Below are positions 17,766 through 26,317 of a stretch of DNA of 64,000 nt, piece after piece. Position numbers and translations under genes: made by a program. Origin of the DNA: Pseudoalteromonas luteoviolacea (GTDB lineage: Bacteria; Pseudomonadota; Gammaproteobacteria; Enterobacterales; Alteromonadaceae). The notes beneath the pieces were generated by a model that was given only the letters and a program-made list of their open reading frames with translations, was not told the DNA's origin and searched no databases. The stretch covers positions 262,735 through 326,734 of the forward strand of contig NZ_MAUJ01000003.1 in NCBI RefSeq assembly GCF_001696455.1, written 5' to 3'. Position 1 is the stretch's first letter, and each line of letters starts with the position of its first letter.

Positions 17766-18887
17766 TTATCTTTCAGAAATAGCAGGTACTGGGCGTAATT
17801 CTTCACCTGTATATTCGGCTGAAGGGCGAATGATACGGTTATCTGCACGTTGCTCCATAACATGTGCAGCCCACCCCGTCAGTCGCGACATCACAAAGAT
17901 TGGCGTAAATAATTTAGTTGGAATACCCATAAAGTTATAAGCAGAAGCATGGAAGAAATCCGCGTTACAGAACAGCTTTTTCTCACGCCACATGACTTCT
18001 TCACAACGTACTGAAACAGGATAAAGTACTGTATCACCAACATCAGCTGCCAGCTTTTCTGACCATAACTTGATGATCTCGTTACGCGGATCGGATTCAG
18101 AGTAAATAGCATGACCAAAGCCCATAATTTTTTCTTTGCGCTCTAACATGCCCATCATTTCTTGTTCAGCATGGTCAGCAGACTCAAATCGTTCAATCAT
18201 TTCCATTGCAGCTTCGTTTGCGCCGCCATGTAACGGACCGCGTAGAGAGCCAATTGCACCCGTAACACAAGAGTGCATATCAGACAGTGTTGAAGCACAC
18301 ACACGCGCAGTGAATGTTGAAGCATTAAACTCGTGTTCTGCATATAAAATAAGTGAAACATGCATAACGCGCTCGTGAAGTTCTGAAGGCTTCTCGCCGC
18401 GTAACAAATGTAAGAAGTGTGCACCAATTGAGTCGTCATCGGTCTCAACATCGATACGTACGCCATCATGGCTGTATCGATACCAATAGCAAATGATACT
18501 CGGAAAACATGCCAACATACGGTCAGTTACTTTACCTTGTTCGTCAAAGCTCGCTTCGCCTTCAAGGTTACCTAGCATTGAGCAGCCAGTACGTAGCACA
18601 TCCATTGGATGAGCATCAGCAGGAATACGTTCTAGCACATCTTTTAGTGCTAAAGGTAAGCCTCTCATCGATTTAAGAAGTGATTTGTAATCATCAAGCT
18701 CTGTTTGATTTGGCAAGTTACCCTTTAGAATCAAGTACGCAACTTCTTCAAACTGGCACTTCTCCGCCAAATCTTTTACATCATATCCACGATAGGTTAA
18801 ACCTGAGCCTGACTTCCCTACAGTTGAAAGTGCGGTTTTCCCTGCAACTTGACCACGTAAGCCAGCGCCACTTAGTACTTTAGCCAT
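17766..18887 (-). CDS. prpC: 2-methylcitrate synthase PrpC
   Basis: A 373-residue citrate-synthase-fold enzyme that condenses propionyl-CoA with oxaloacetate. The catalytic triad positions are present: His220 in GPLHGGANE, His259 in MGFGHAIY and Asp310 in NADFFHAS. LTYRGYDVKDLAE (about 30-42) and the length are those of the short bacterial methylcitrate synthases. It is the second structural gene after prpB, with about 90 bases between. The start has GGAGA upstream (rc of tctcc at 18891-18897). Confidence 0.95.
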   Translation of the reverse strand: MAKVLSGAGLRGQVAGKTALSTVGKSGSGLTYRGYDVKDLAEKCQFEEVAYLILKGNLPNQTELDDYKSLLKSMRGLPLALKDVLERIPADAHPMDVLRTGCSMLGNLEGEASFDEQGKVTDRMLACFPSIICYWYRYSHDGVRIDVETDDDSIGAHFLHLLRGEKPSELHERVMHVSLILYAEHEFNASTFTARVCASTLSDMHSCVTGAIGSLRGPLHGGANEAAMEMIERFESADHAEQEMMGMLERKEKIMGFGHAIYSESDPRNEIIKLWSEKLAADVGDTVLYPVSVRCEEVMWREKKLFCNADFFHASAYNFMGIPTKLFTPIFVMSRLTGWAAHVMEQRADNRIIRPSAEYTGEELRPVPAISER

Positions 18888-18979
18888 GATATTCTCCTGA
18901 AATTTTTACCTGCTGAATTTATAAATTTTAGTACGGGACAAGCAAAATAAGGCTCGTCCTCTATTATTTGTTTCTATGC

Positions 18980-19858
18980 TTACTTATTTTTGCCTTCTGC
19001 AAATAACGCATCGAGCTTTTGTTCGTAGTCGTGATAACCAAGATAATCGTATAAATCCATACGCGTCTGCATTGTGTCGACAACCGCTTTTTGATCACCA
19101 TCATTAAGCAATGTTCTGTATACTAGCTCAGCCGCTTTGTTCATCGCTCTAAACGCACTGAGTGGATAAAGCACCATACCCACACCCCATTCGGCTAACT
19201 CTTGTTTGTTCCAAAGCTCTGTTTTACCAAACTCGGTCATGTTTGCTAAAATAGGCACATCTAGCGCCTCAGAGAATGCACGGTAGTGTTCTTCTGTTTG
19301 AACAGCTTCGGCGAAAATACCATCAGCACCAGCTTCAACGTATGCTTTTGCACGCTCAATGGCAGCCTCTAAGCCTTCTTGAGCGAAAGCGTCTGTACGA
19401 GCCATGATGAAAAAGTCTTTATCAGTACGCGCATCTACTGCGGCTTTGATGCGGTCTACCATTTCTGCCGTCGAAACGATTTCTTTATTCGGTCTATGGC
19501 CACAGCGTTTTTGCGCAACTTGATCTTCAAGATGAACGGCTGCTGCACCCGCTTTTTCCATATCGCGGATCGTCTTTGCAATATTAAACGCGCCACCCCA
19601 ACCCGTATCAATATCAACCATCAAAGGTAAGTCACAAGCCGACGTAATACGTTGAACATCTGCAATCACATCATTTAAAGAGGTCATGCCAAGGTCGGGT
19701 AAGCCATAAGAAGCATTAGCGACACCACCACCTGAAAGATAAATAGCTTGATGTCCGATTTGCTTAGCCATCATCGCACTGTACGCATTGATGGTGCCTA
19801 CAATCTGCAATGGTTGATTTGCTTTTAATGCGTCGCGAAATTTTTTTCCTGCACTCAT
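18980..19858 (-). CDS. prpB: 2-methylisocitrate lyase PrpB
   Basis: A 292-residue isocitrate-lyase-superfamily TIM-barrel enzyme that splits 2-methylisocitrate into pyruvate and succinate. The active-site loop KRCGHRPNK is present with catalytic Cys119, and VDIDTGWGG (81-89) supplies the Mg-binding Asp residues. [20 protein letters not shown] and VHLEDQ are also as in PrpB. Length matches E. coli PrpB (about 296). First enzyme gene of the operon, 27 bases behind the regulator. Confidence 0.96.
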   Translation of the reverse strand: MSAGKKFRDALKANQPLQIVGTINAYSAMMAKQIGHQAIYLSGGGVANASYGLPDLGMTSLNDVIADVQRITSACDLPLMVDIDTGWGGAFNIAKTIRDMEKAGAAAVHLEDQVAQKRCGHRPNKEIVSTAEMVDRIKAAVDARTDKDFFIMARTDAFAQEGLEAAIERAKAYVEAGADGIFAEAVQTEEHYRAFSEALDVPILANMTEFGKTELWNKQELAEWGVGMVLYPLSAFRAMNKAAELVYRTLLNDGDQKAVVDTMQTRMDLYDYLGYHDYEQKLDALFAEGKNK

Positions 19859-19885
19859 GATGATGATATCTCCTGTGATGATCTT

Positions 19886-20548
19886 TTACATTTTGGATAA
19901 TTTGACGGCAATATTATTTTTTGAATATTGAATGTGGCGTCTCATTAGAATTTCAGCCAATTCACCATCTCGATTTGCGATGGCCTTAACGATATGTTTA
20001 TGCTCGTCATATGCGGTTGTAACACGAGGGCCAGTCATACCTAGTTGCACTCGGTACATTCTCGCTAAGTGGTATATACCATTACTTAACATAGTGATTA
20101 GTTGTTGATTTTGACTGCCAACAATAATGCGGTAGTGAAAATCTAGATCGCCAGCTTCTTGATAATATGACTGCCCTTGCTTTACTAGTTCAAATTGATC
20201 GTCGAGGAGGTTAGAAAGCTTCTCTATTTCTGTTTCTGGCATATTTTGTGCCGCTAAGCGCGCAGCCATCCCCTCTAATGCCTCTCTGATCTGATAAAGT
20301 TCAAGCAGTCCCTCAGCGGTCAAAGTAACGACTCGCGCACCGACATTTGCTTTTCGCTCCACAATATTACACGCTTCCAAGCGATTAATTGCTTCACGAA
20401 CAACAGCACGACTCACTTCGTATTTTGTCGACAATTCAACTTCACTAAGCTTCACTCCAGCAGGAATTTCGCCCTCAACAATTTCTTCTCTTAAACGAAA
20501 AAACGTTTTATCTGAGGATGTTACAGCCTGCTCTTGGAAAAAGCTCAT
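19886..20548 (-). CDS. GntR-family (FadR/FCD subfamily) regulator of the prp operon
   Basis: A 220-residue regulator: winged helix-turn-helix (about 10-75, with GVKLSEVELSTKYEVSRAVVREAINRLE) and an all-helical FCD effector domain (about 85-215) with metal-ligand-like DLDFHYRIIVGS and DEHKHIVKAIANRDGELAEILMRRHI. The ATG at 20548 is preferred over the TTG at 20554. It is the first gene of the prp operon, so it probably represses its own transcript and is relieved by a pathway intermediate such as methylcitrate, as shown for GntR-type regulators of prp genes. This replaces the sigma-54-dependent PrpR of enterobacteria. Confidence 0.9.
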   Translation of the reverse strand: MSFFQEQAVTSSDKTFFRLREEIVEGEIPAGVKLSEVELSTKYEVSRAVVREAINRLEACNIVERKANVGARVVTLTAEGLLELYQIREALEGMAARLAAQNMPETEIEKLSNLLDDQFELVKQGQSYYQEAGDLDFHYRIIVGSQNQQLITMLSNGIYHLARMYRVQLGMTGPRVTTAYDEHKHIVKAIANRDGELAEILMRRHIQYSKNNIAVKLSKM

Positions 20549-20626
20549 TATCAACCTATGTGTATGTAATCTGTTAATGCCAACAATATAGATACACTTT
20601 ACGTTAACGTCAACCTAATGATTGGC

Positions 20627-20642
20627 AAATTGTCGACAATTT
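20627..20642. promoter_or_regulatory. 16-bp palindromic operator candidate for the prp GntR regulator
   Basis: AAATTGTCGACAATTT is a perfect palindrome about 80 bases upstream of the regulator start, with the TNGTNNNACNA core shape of FadR-subfamily GntR sites. A second small palindrome ACGTTAACGT lies at 20601-20610. The rest of the 334-base gap to the cold-shock gene contains no other gene. Confidence 0.7.
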
Positions 20643-20835
20643 CATTATACAGAGTATTCATACGATTTATTTTTATATGACTGCTTACATACAACAGTCT
20701 GTATCGAACCCATTATAGGTTCACATTCATGTCTATTTGATTGCATATACCTATTCTGAATCGGCAATATCAATAAAGTAGTAAAGCGTGGGCGGGTATG
20801 TAAGGTAAAAGTTGAGGGGATAAATTCTGGGCATT

Positions 20836-20861
20836 AAAAAAGCAAGCTAAGCTTGCTTTTT
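20836..20861 (-). terminator. Terminator of the cold-shock gene
   Basis: AAAAAAGCAAGC / GCTTGCTTTTTT around 20836-20861: a GC-rich core stem flanked by an A run and a T run, which works in both directions. It lies 22 bases beyond the stop of the leftward cold-shock gene. Confidence 0.88.
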
Positions 20862-20882
20862 TAGGTGTTTAAACTGTGACAG

Positions 20883-21092
20883 TTACAGCTTAACGATTTC
20901 TTCAGCCTGAGGACCTTTTTGGCCTGTAGTAAGTTTAAACTCTACACGCTCGCCTTCAGCTAATGTACGGAAACCGTCGCCTTTGATTGCACTGAAGTGT
21001 GCAAATACGTCTGGGCCATTTTCCTGAGCGATAAAACCGAAGCCTTTTGACTCGTTAAACCACTTTACTGTACCTGTTAAAGTATTAGACAT
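20883..21092 (-). CDS. CspA-family cold-shock protein
   Basis: A 69-residue single cold-shock domain that binds single-stranded RNA/DNA. RNP1 is KGFGFI (about 16-21) and RNP2 is VFAHF (about 29-33), preceded by [14 protein letters not shown]. Full family length (about 67-70). AGGA lies nine bases before the ATG. The upstream region is about 450 bases with a hairpin in the probable leader, which fits the long structured 5' UTRs of csp genes. Whether it is cold-induced is not shown by sequence alone. Confidence 0.95.
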   Translation of the reverse strand: MSNTLTGTVKWFNESKGFGFIAQENGPDVFAHFSAIKGDGFRTLAEGERVEFKLTTGQKGPQAEEIVKL

Positions 21093-21566
21093 AATAATAA
21101 ATCCTGATAAAAAATATAAATGCCAATCCTTAAAAGCAAACTCTAAACTGCTTAAAGAGAATCTATTTTTACAAAACTGGCAAACCTATGCCCTTGTGGG
21201 CGCATAGACCTAAATTTTGCCGGTGATAAAACTTCAGGACGGTACTACTACAAGCTAACACTTATACAACATCGTAATGGAGATTTATAAACACTGACCG
21301 AAATTCTGTCTATGTTCATCTTATAGGGATGCCCCTCTAAGTCAACTAATTTTTAAACATATTTATGAATGCTTAATGACATATTCTCATAAGCAATGTG
21401 AACAATTAAATACAGTTCTATAACACCACTAAAAATGCGGGGTGCGACGGGATTGACGCAACTCAATCTTTATTGATTTTTATGCACAAAAATATCAAAA
21501 AAAAGCACTTTTTTAAAAGCAGAAATGTATAATCAATCAGCTGAAAGTTACTTGGGAATAACATAG
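21093..21566. other. Divergent intergenic region with probable csp 5' UTR
   Basis: A 474-base gap. The part next to the cold-shock gene carries a hairpin (TATGCCC...GGGCGCATA, 21187-21206) that would sit in the csp leader RNA. On the right a TATAAT at 21528-21533 may be the -10 box of the rightward SBP-like gene, with a poor -35. No frame with a ribosome site was found. Confidence 0.55.
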
Positions 21567-22244
21567 TTGAATATTGTTATAATCGGATTAATTTTGATGT
21601 TCAGTATTGCATCTTACGCAACAGAAAATGTAGCACCACCTGCAAAGCTGACTATTTCTTATATCGATCATCCAAGCGTTTTACATCAAGCGCTCCCTCT
21701 CGTTGCGCAAGCTTACCAAGCAGAACGTATTAACGTCGACTTTGTTGCTATCCCATCTCATCGCTTAATCAATGAAATTCAGGCACAACATATTGACGGC
21801 GATGTCATACTCGCTAAAGAGATATTTTCACCATATAAAGAGCTAATTTCAGTTGGACCACCACTCACAAAAGTTCAATTTGTATTACTGTGTGTAGAGG
21901 GAGTACCTTGCAATCAGCAAGTGTTACAGACCTCTCCAAAAACAATTTTAGCAACTGACGAATCAATGCGGGTAATCCTCAACAAGTTCCCAACGTCGAG
22001 AAGGAATAGATATTACCAACTTAATCAGCTCGGCAGATTGCCTCACCTGCTACAAGAAAAGCGCTTTGAGTACGCGATATATGTGATGTCCTCTTCATGG
22101 CCAATTCCACAGGCCTTAGAACACCTCAATAGACATACATTGTTTGAAACACCGGCTTATCACGTTATTCACAAGAGACATGCCGCGATAGCGGATAAAA
22201 TTGCCCCTCGCCTCACGGCTATTTTGGCCAAACAAAGGAAGTAA
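21567..22244 (+). CDS. Periplasmic solute-binding-like protein
   Basis: A 225-residue exported protein; the start is taken as TTG 21567 because it gives the complete signal peptide (hydrophobic IVIIGLILMFSIASYA). GGGA lies about eleven bases upstream. The mature sequence (KLTISYIDHPSVLHQALPLVAQAYQAE...) is compatible with the family-3-like periplasmic binding fold often seen as stand-alone proteins in Alteromonadales, and it is short for the family. No transporter gene is adjacent. The ligand is unknown. Convergent with a GGDEF/EAL gene, 11 bases between stops. Confidence 0.6.
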   Translation: MNIVIIGLILMFSIASYATENVAPPAKLTISYIDHPSVLHQALPLVAQAYQAERINVDFVAIPSHRLINEIQAQHIDGDVILAKEIFSPYKELISVGPPLTKVQFVLLCVEGVPCNQQVLQTSPKTILATDESMRVILNKFPTSRRNRYYQLNQLGRLPHLLQEKRFEYAIYVMSSSWPIPQALEHLNRHTLFETPAYHVIHKRHAAIADKIAPRLTAILAKQRK

Positions 22245-22255
22245 TAATAGACAAG

Positions 22256-24523
22256 TCAGTCAGTACGCAATAAGTGCTCCATTTCATCCAATGCAAGTGG
22301 TGTGGTAAAAAAATGCCCTTGTAATTGATTACAGCCATGTGCCGCCAGAGTCGTCGCTTGAAGTTCACTTTCTACACCTTCAGCAATACAATTCACACCC
22401 AAGCTCTTTGCGATATTAATCATCACTAGGGCTAAATCATCCTGTTGCTCCGTACCATAAATTTCACTCACAAAGCTCGGGTCGATTTTAATTGAATCAA
22501 AATGAAGCTCTTTCAATAACGCAGGGTTTGTCTGCCCTAACCCAAAATCGTCGATAGACAATTTAAACCCAAATTTACTCAATAGGACCAACCTTTCAGA
22601 CAACTCATCTGCATTTTCAAGAAGCGGACGCTCTGCAATTTCAAGTTCAAACTGGCAAGGGCTTAATTGGTGCTTTTCCAATAAATCGATTATTTGCTCT
22701 GGAAATGAGCCATCTAGCAAATGCCGTACAGAAAGGTTCATGCATAGCTGCAAATTCGGTTTGCGGGTAACCAAATCAGCAAAAGCAACTATAGCCTGTT
22801 CAAATACTTGCATACTAAGTTGAATACCAATTCCCGCTTCTTCAGCTGTTTCAATAAATTGTTCTGCTGCAACAATATCATTCCCATGTTGCCACCTTGC
22901 TAGCACCTCTAGTTTTTCTATTTCATGAGTTTTTGCGTTAACAATGGGTTGGAAGTAAGGTAAAAACTCACTGCGAGCTAAAGCGTTGACGAGCTCTTTT
23001 TCACGTTCAAGGCAGTATTCCGCTTCTTTATCTAGCATGGTACAGTAAAATTGGTAGTTTGAATGGCCAACCTTTTTCGCCCTATACATGGCGCTGTCAG
23101 CGCATTTCATGAGTGTGTCGGCGTTGTCCCCATCATTGGGGTACAATGCAATACCAGCGCTAAATGAGATATTGACTGAAGCTGTTTTCACATCATATTC
23201 GCCGCTGGCTGCTGCAAAGATCTTATCAATCACGTGCCGCACATTGCGTCTATCTTCCATTGCATCAATAAGCAACACAAACTCATCACCACCGATGCGA
23301 GAAACCGTATCACATGCTCGGATAGTAGACGTCAGTTTTTTTGCCACCTGCTTGAGTAACTCGTCTCCAAAATCATGTCCATAGGTATCATTGATTAACT
23401 TAAATTTATTCAAGTCTAAAAAAATTACAGCAAATTGATGCTTATGCCGTTTTGCTCGCTTACAGGCTTGGATCAACCTGTCTTGCAACAACAACCTATT
23501 AGGTAACCCTGAAAGTGCATCATGGTGTGCAAGATGTGCCATTTTTTTTCTGAGTAATCTAGACTCAGTGACATCTTGAAAAACTAACACGGCTCCTGCG
23601 ATATGCTCTGAACTTAAAAAAACTGGTGAACAAGAAATCTCAATAGCAAACTCTAACCCCAAATGATTGCGAAAACAGGCCAGCTGAGTCAGTGACACTG
23701 TCTGCATTTGCGTCATGGCAGATTGCATTGGGTCATCGATAGGCTCTTTACTTTCCTCATGGATCAGAGGCATCACTTCATGAAATGGTTTTCCAACAAC
23801 TTCTCTTTCTAGTAAAGCGAGTACCGCTTCTGCAACAGGGTTCATAAAAGAGATATTGCCATCAATGTCCGTACATATTACGCCGTCTCCAACAGAACTG
23901 AGTGTTATTGCGAGCAGTTCATGCTGTTTTTGGGTTTGCGTTCGCTCGTAGTTATCTATTAATTGGCCAAGGAAAACACCGTTAAGGTGGGTATGATTCA
24001 AGCTCACAATAAAGTGTTCCAAACCGCCACGATGTGCGCTTAGATGAAGTTCCAGTTGCTCAAACTCCTCTCCCGCGTCTTGCCACTTTTGGAACTTCTC
24101 AAAGCTTGATTCATCGACCAGCCCCTTCAAACTCGCTTCGATTAATTCGGCCTCTGGCATTTTTAAGCGGGCGCACATACCCTGGCTAACCGCATAAAAA
24201 GTGCCATTTTCACACACTAGAAATTGTGCGCTTAGAGTTTCTTTAAAAACCTCGTAATACAACTCACCATGCTCTCCAAACCCTATTTCTTGTTGTTTTT
24301 TCCGCGCAAGAAAGATCACACCACCGCCAGTCACTATCGCCATGACGAAACCAACTATGCCTAAAGAAAAATAGTTAAACAGTTCAATCAATGCTTCGTT
24401 GCCATAGATCCCAGCTTCTGCAAATAACAAGTTTTCAATAAGCTGGCTAATCTGAATACCAAAGGATAAACCAACCAACAGGAAGAAAAAGCTAAACAGT
24501 AGCTTTTGGGTCACTCGATTCAT
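22256..24523 (-). CDS. Membrane PAS-GGDEF-EAL cyclic-di-GMP enzyme
   Basis: A 755-residue protein with two N-terminal membrane segments (about 7-25 and 50-72), a poorly defined sensor part (80-195), a PAS domain (about 203-325), a GGDEF domain (330-495) and an EAL domain (505-750). The cyclase motif RIGGDEF is intact (GGDEF 411-415) and the inhibitory RxxD site (Arg402-Asp405) is present. In the phosphodiesterase domain the signature is EVL (539-541) instead of EAL, but Glu628 (ELEIAE), Asp658-Asp659 (DDFG), Lys679 (KID), Glu715 (EGVE) and Gln735 remain, so activity is likely. It may make, break or switch between the two. Monocistronic. Confidence 0.92.
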   Translation of the reverse strand: MNRVTQKLLFSFFFLLVGLSFGIQISQLIENLLFAEAGIYGNEALIELFNYFSLGIVGFVMAIVTGGGVIFLARKKQQEIGFGEHGELYYEVFKETLSAQFLVCENGTFYAVSQGMCARLKMPEAELIEASLKGLVDESSFEKFQKWQDAGEEFEQLELHLSAHRGGLEHFIVSLNHTHLNGVFLGQLIDNYERTQTQKQHELLAITLSSVGDGVICTDIDGNISFMNPVAEAVLALLEREVVGKPFHEVMPLIHEESKEPIDDPMQSAMTQMQTVSLTQLACFRNHLGLEFAIEISCSPVFLSSEHIAGAVLVFQDVTESRLLRKKMAHLAHHDALSGLPNRLLLQDRLIQACKRAKRHKHQFAVIFLDLNKFKLINDTYGHDFGDELLKQVAKKLTSTIRACDTVSRIGGDEFVLLIDAMEDRRNVRHVIDKIFAAASGEYDVKTASVNISFSAGIALYPNDGDNADTLMKCADSAMYRAKKVGHSNYQFYCTMLDKEAEYCLEREKELVNALARSEFLPYFQPIVNAKTHEIEKLEVLARWQHGNDIVAAEQFIETAEEAGIGIQLSMQVFEQAIVAFADLVTRKPNLQLCMNLSVRHLLDGSFPEQIIDLLEKHQLSPCQFELEIAERPLLENADELSERLVLLSKFGFKLSIDDFGLGQTNPALLKELHFDSIKIDPSFVSEIYGTEQQDDLALVMINIAKSLGVNCIAEGVESELQATTLAAHGCNQLQGHFFTTPLALDEMEHLLRTD

Positions 24524-24696
24524 TTATGTGTCCACAGTAAACGGGATTTAAAAAGTAATTCTTTTGTCAAATTTAATATTAGACAAAGTCACATAAATTG
24601 GATAGCCAAGACAAAACAAAGAGATTGTTTATATTTCTGGAATTAAATGGTTTTTTGGCCTACATCTAATAGGGGTGTAATCTTTGGAAAGCAACT

Positions 24697-25314
24697 ATGA
24701 TGAGCTTAAGCGATGATTCTAAAGTGGTGGAGAATTTTGTGCGCGTAGCGCAGATAATTGCCAATTTAGAAGCGATTTTGAGCCAAGCGAAAAACCTTTC
24801 ATTAACAGCGAAAAATGCACGAGTGGTCGCTTTGCGCGCAGGAGATGCTGCACTTGGATTTAAGCCCATCACCAATTTTATCGATGAGTTTTCAGAGCAA
24901 ACCATTTCTTCAACGACCAAAATTTCCAATCTATCTAACCAGCTTTTTAAAGTTGCGTTAGAGTTGGTGAGATGTAGCCAGTATTACGAGCAGGTTTGCA
25001 AGCTAAGAAAGGAAGTACGCTCCAACCAAGTAGAAAATATGTACGTAAAGGCTGTTAAATCACAGCGGCTCGCTGCAAATCATTTGTCTCAAGCCTTAAG
25101 TGAACTGGAAAATCATTTTGAAGATATTCAAAAACAAATGCAAAGTGCGGAGTACATCGCGGTCACAAGCCGTGTTGAAGCCACCAATGCAGGCGAGTTT
25201 AGCGACAGCTTGCAATCTGTTTCTGATTTTATCGCCAGTGCGGCTAAAACAATTAAAACAGCTGTAGTTTATAACTTGAGTGAAATTCATACATTGCGAG
25301 GACTATTAAGGTGA
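24697..25314 (+). CDS. Soluble chemoreceptor-like signalling protein
   Basis: A 205-residue helical protein without a membrane segment. Residues about 35-70 (SLTAKNARVVALRAGDAALGFKPITNFIDEFSEQ) line up with the hairpin tip of methyl-accepting chemotaxis proteins, where the usual form is [24 protein letters not shown]. The Arg-Ala-Gly-Asp stretch and GF are kept but several kinase-contact residues differ. A second helical part follows. It overlaps the next gene by four bases (GTGA), so the two are translated together. I infer a minimal signalling protein that may join chemoreceptor arrays or a related coiled-coil complex. Confidence 0.6.
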   Translation: MMSLSDDSKVVENFVRVAQIIANLEAILSQAKNLSLTAKNARVVALRAGDAALGFKPITNFIDEFSEQTISSTTKISNLSNQLFKVALELVRCSQYYEQVCKLRKEVRSNQVENMYVKAVKSQRLAANHLSQALSELENHFEDIQKQMQSAEYIAVTSRVEATNAGEFSDSLQSVSDFIASAAKTIKTAVVYNLSEIHTLRGLLR

Positions 25315-26045
25315 AACTAACAGAACTGCATAAAACAAAAACTCACAGCTGGTTAATACTTGAGCGCAATGACGATATGCTCAAGACACTTGGTTCGGTC
25401 AATCAGTATTTCATTCATACTCAATATGAGTCTATGATCATGGATCCCGGTGGAATTGAGCTCTTTTCTCCCATGCTCGCTGCCATCTTACAGCAAACAG
25501 AACTTGATAAGCTCACAACTGTTTTTGCTTCCCATCAAGACCCGGATATTATATCAACGCTGGGGCTTTGGGACAAAGCAGTACCCAATGCAACTTTGTA
25601 TGCTCCCGCTCTGTGGGACAGGTTCATAGACCACTTTGATTTGGATAATCTTAATTACGAAGGCATAAATGATGATGGCGGCGAAATCCAACTCGGTGGC
25701 GTTAGGCTGAGATTATTGCCAGCTCATTACCTGCATTCTGCAGGAAACTTTCACCTCTACGACCCATCCGCCAAGATTCTGATGTCTGCAAATGTAGGGT
25801 CAGCAATAAAATCCGAAACCAGCAATCAATTTGTCGAAGATTTTGCTCAACACATCAAGCATATTGAACAATTTCACAGACGATGGATGCCCTCAAATAA
25901 GGCCAAGGAAAATTGGATAGCAAGAGTAAAAGAACTAGACATAGATATTTTGGCGCCCAATCACGGTAAGCTCTACAAAGGAGATCAAGTGCATGAGTTT
26001 TTAGAGTGGTTCGCAAAATTGGATGTTGGCAGTGCGGTACGTTGA
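25311..26045 (+). CDS. ODP-like metallo-beta-lactamase-fold protein (di-iron oxygen-sensor family)
   Basis: A 244-residue metallo-beta-lactamase-fold protein resembling the oxygen-binding di-iron proteins (ODPs) that work with chemoreceptors. The metal motif is SHQDPD (His75, Asp77, Asp79), followed by AHYLHSAGNF (His139, His142) and APNHGKLY (His218). The segment where flavodiiron proteins have a bridging Asp reads SANVGS here, with Asn161. There is no flavodoxin domain. The start is a GTG overlapping the chemoreceptor-like gene by four bases. That coupling suggests a sensor/signal-transmitter pair for oxygen or redox; the metal content is inferred. Confidence 0.72.
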   Translation: MKLTELHKTKTHSWLILERNDDMLKTLGSVNQYFIHTQYESMIMDPGGIELFSPMLAAILQQTELDKLTTVFASHQDPDIISTLGLWDKAVPNATLYAPALWDRFIDHFDLDNLNYEGINDDGGEIQLGGVRLRLLPAHYLHSAGNFHLYDPSAKILMSANVGSAIKSETSNQFVEDFAQHIKHIEQFHRRWMPSNKAKENWIARVKELDIDILAPNHGKLYKGDQVHEFLEWFAKLDVGSAVR

Positions 26046-26096
26046 AGCATTGAAGTCCTAACGAACAGGGCTGAAAAGCGACGTTATCAATGCTTC
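26044..26096. repeat. Inverted repeat after the ODP-like gene
   Basis: GAAGCATTGA (26044-26053) and TCAATGCTTC (26087-26096) form a perfect 10-bp inverted repeat with a 33-base spacer that begins in the stop codon of the ODP-like gene. No T run follows. It may shape the mRNA 3' end. Confidence 0.5.
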
Positions 26097-26317
26097 TGGG
26101 GATATTATCGTTCTTGTTTATTTACTTTAATGCAGACTATGTTCTTGATGGAAGTCATGCGGGTCTGCTCAAACCTCATCCACATATTCTTAGAACATGA
26201 CGTCACCCCCTGTATAGAAAGGCGCTATTCATAAATCCTGTGCTATTTAACTAATTCCCATCCATCATTGCTTGATGACATGGTAAAGTAATCGCAAAAC
26301 CCTATAAATATAAGTTC

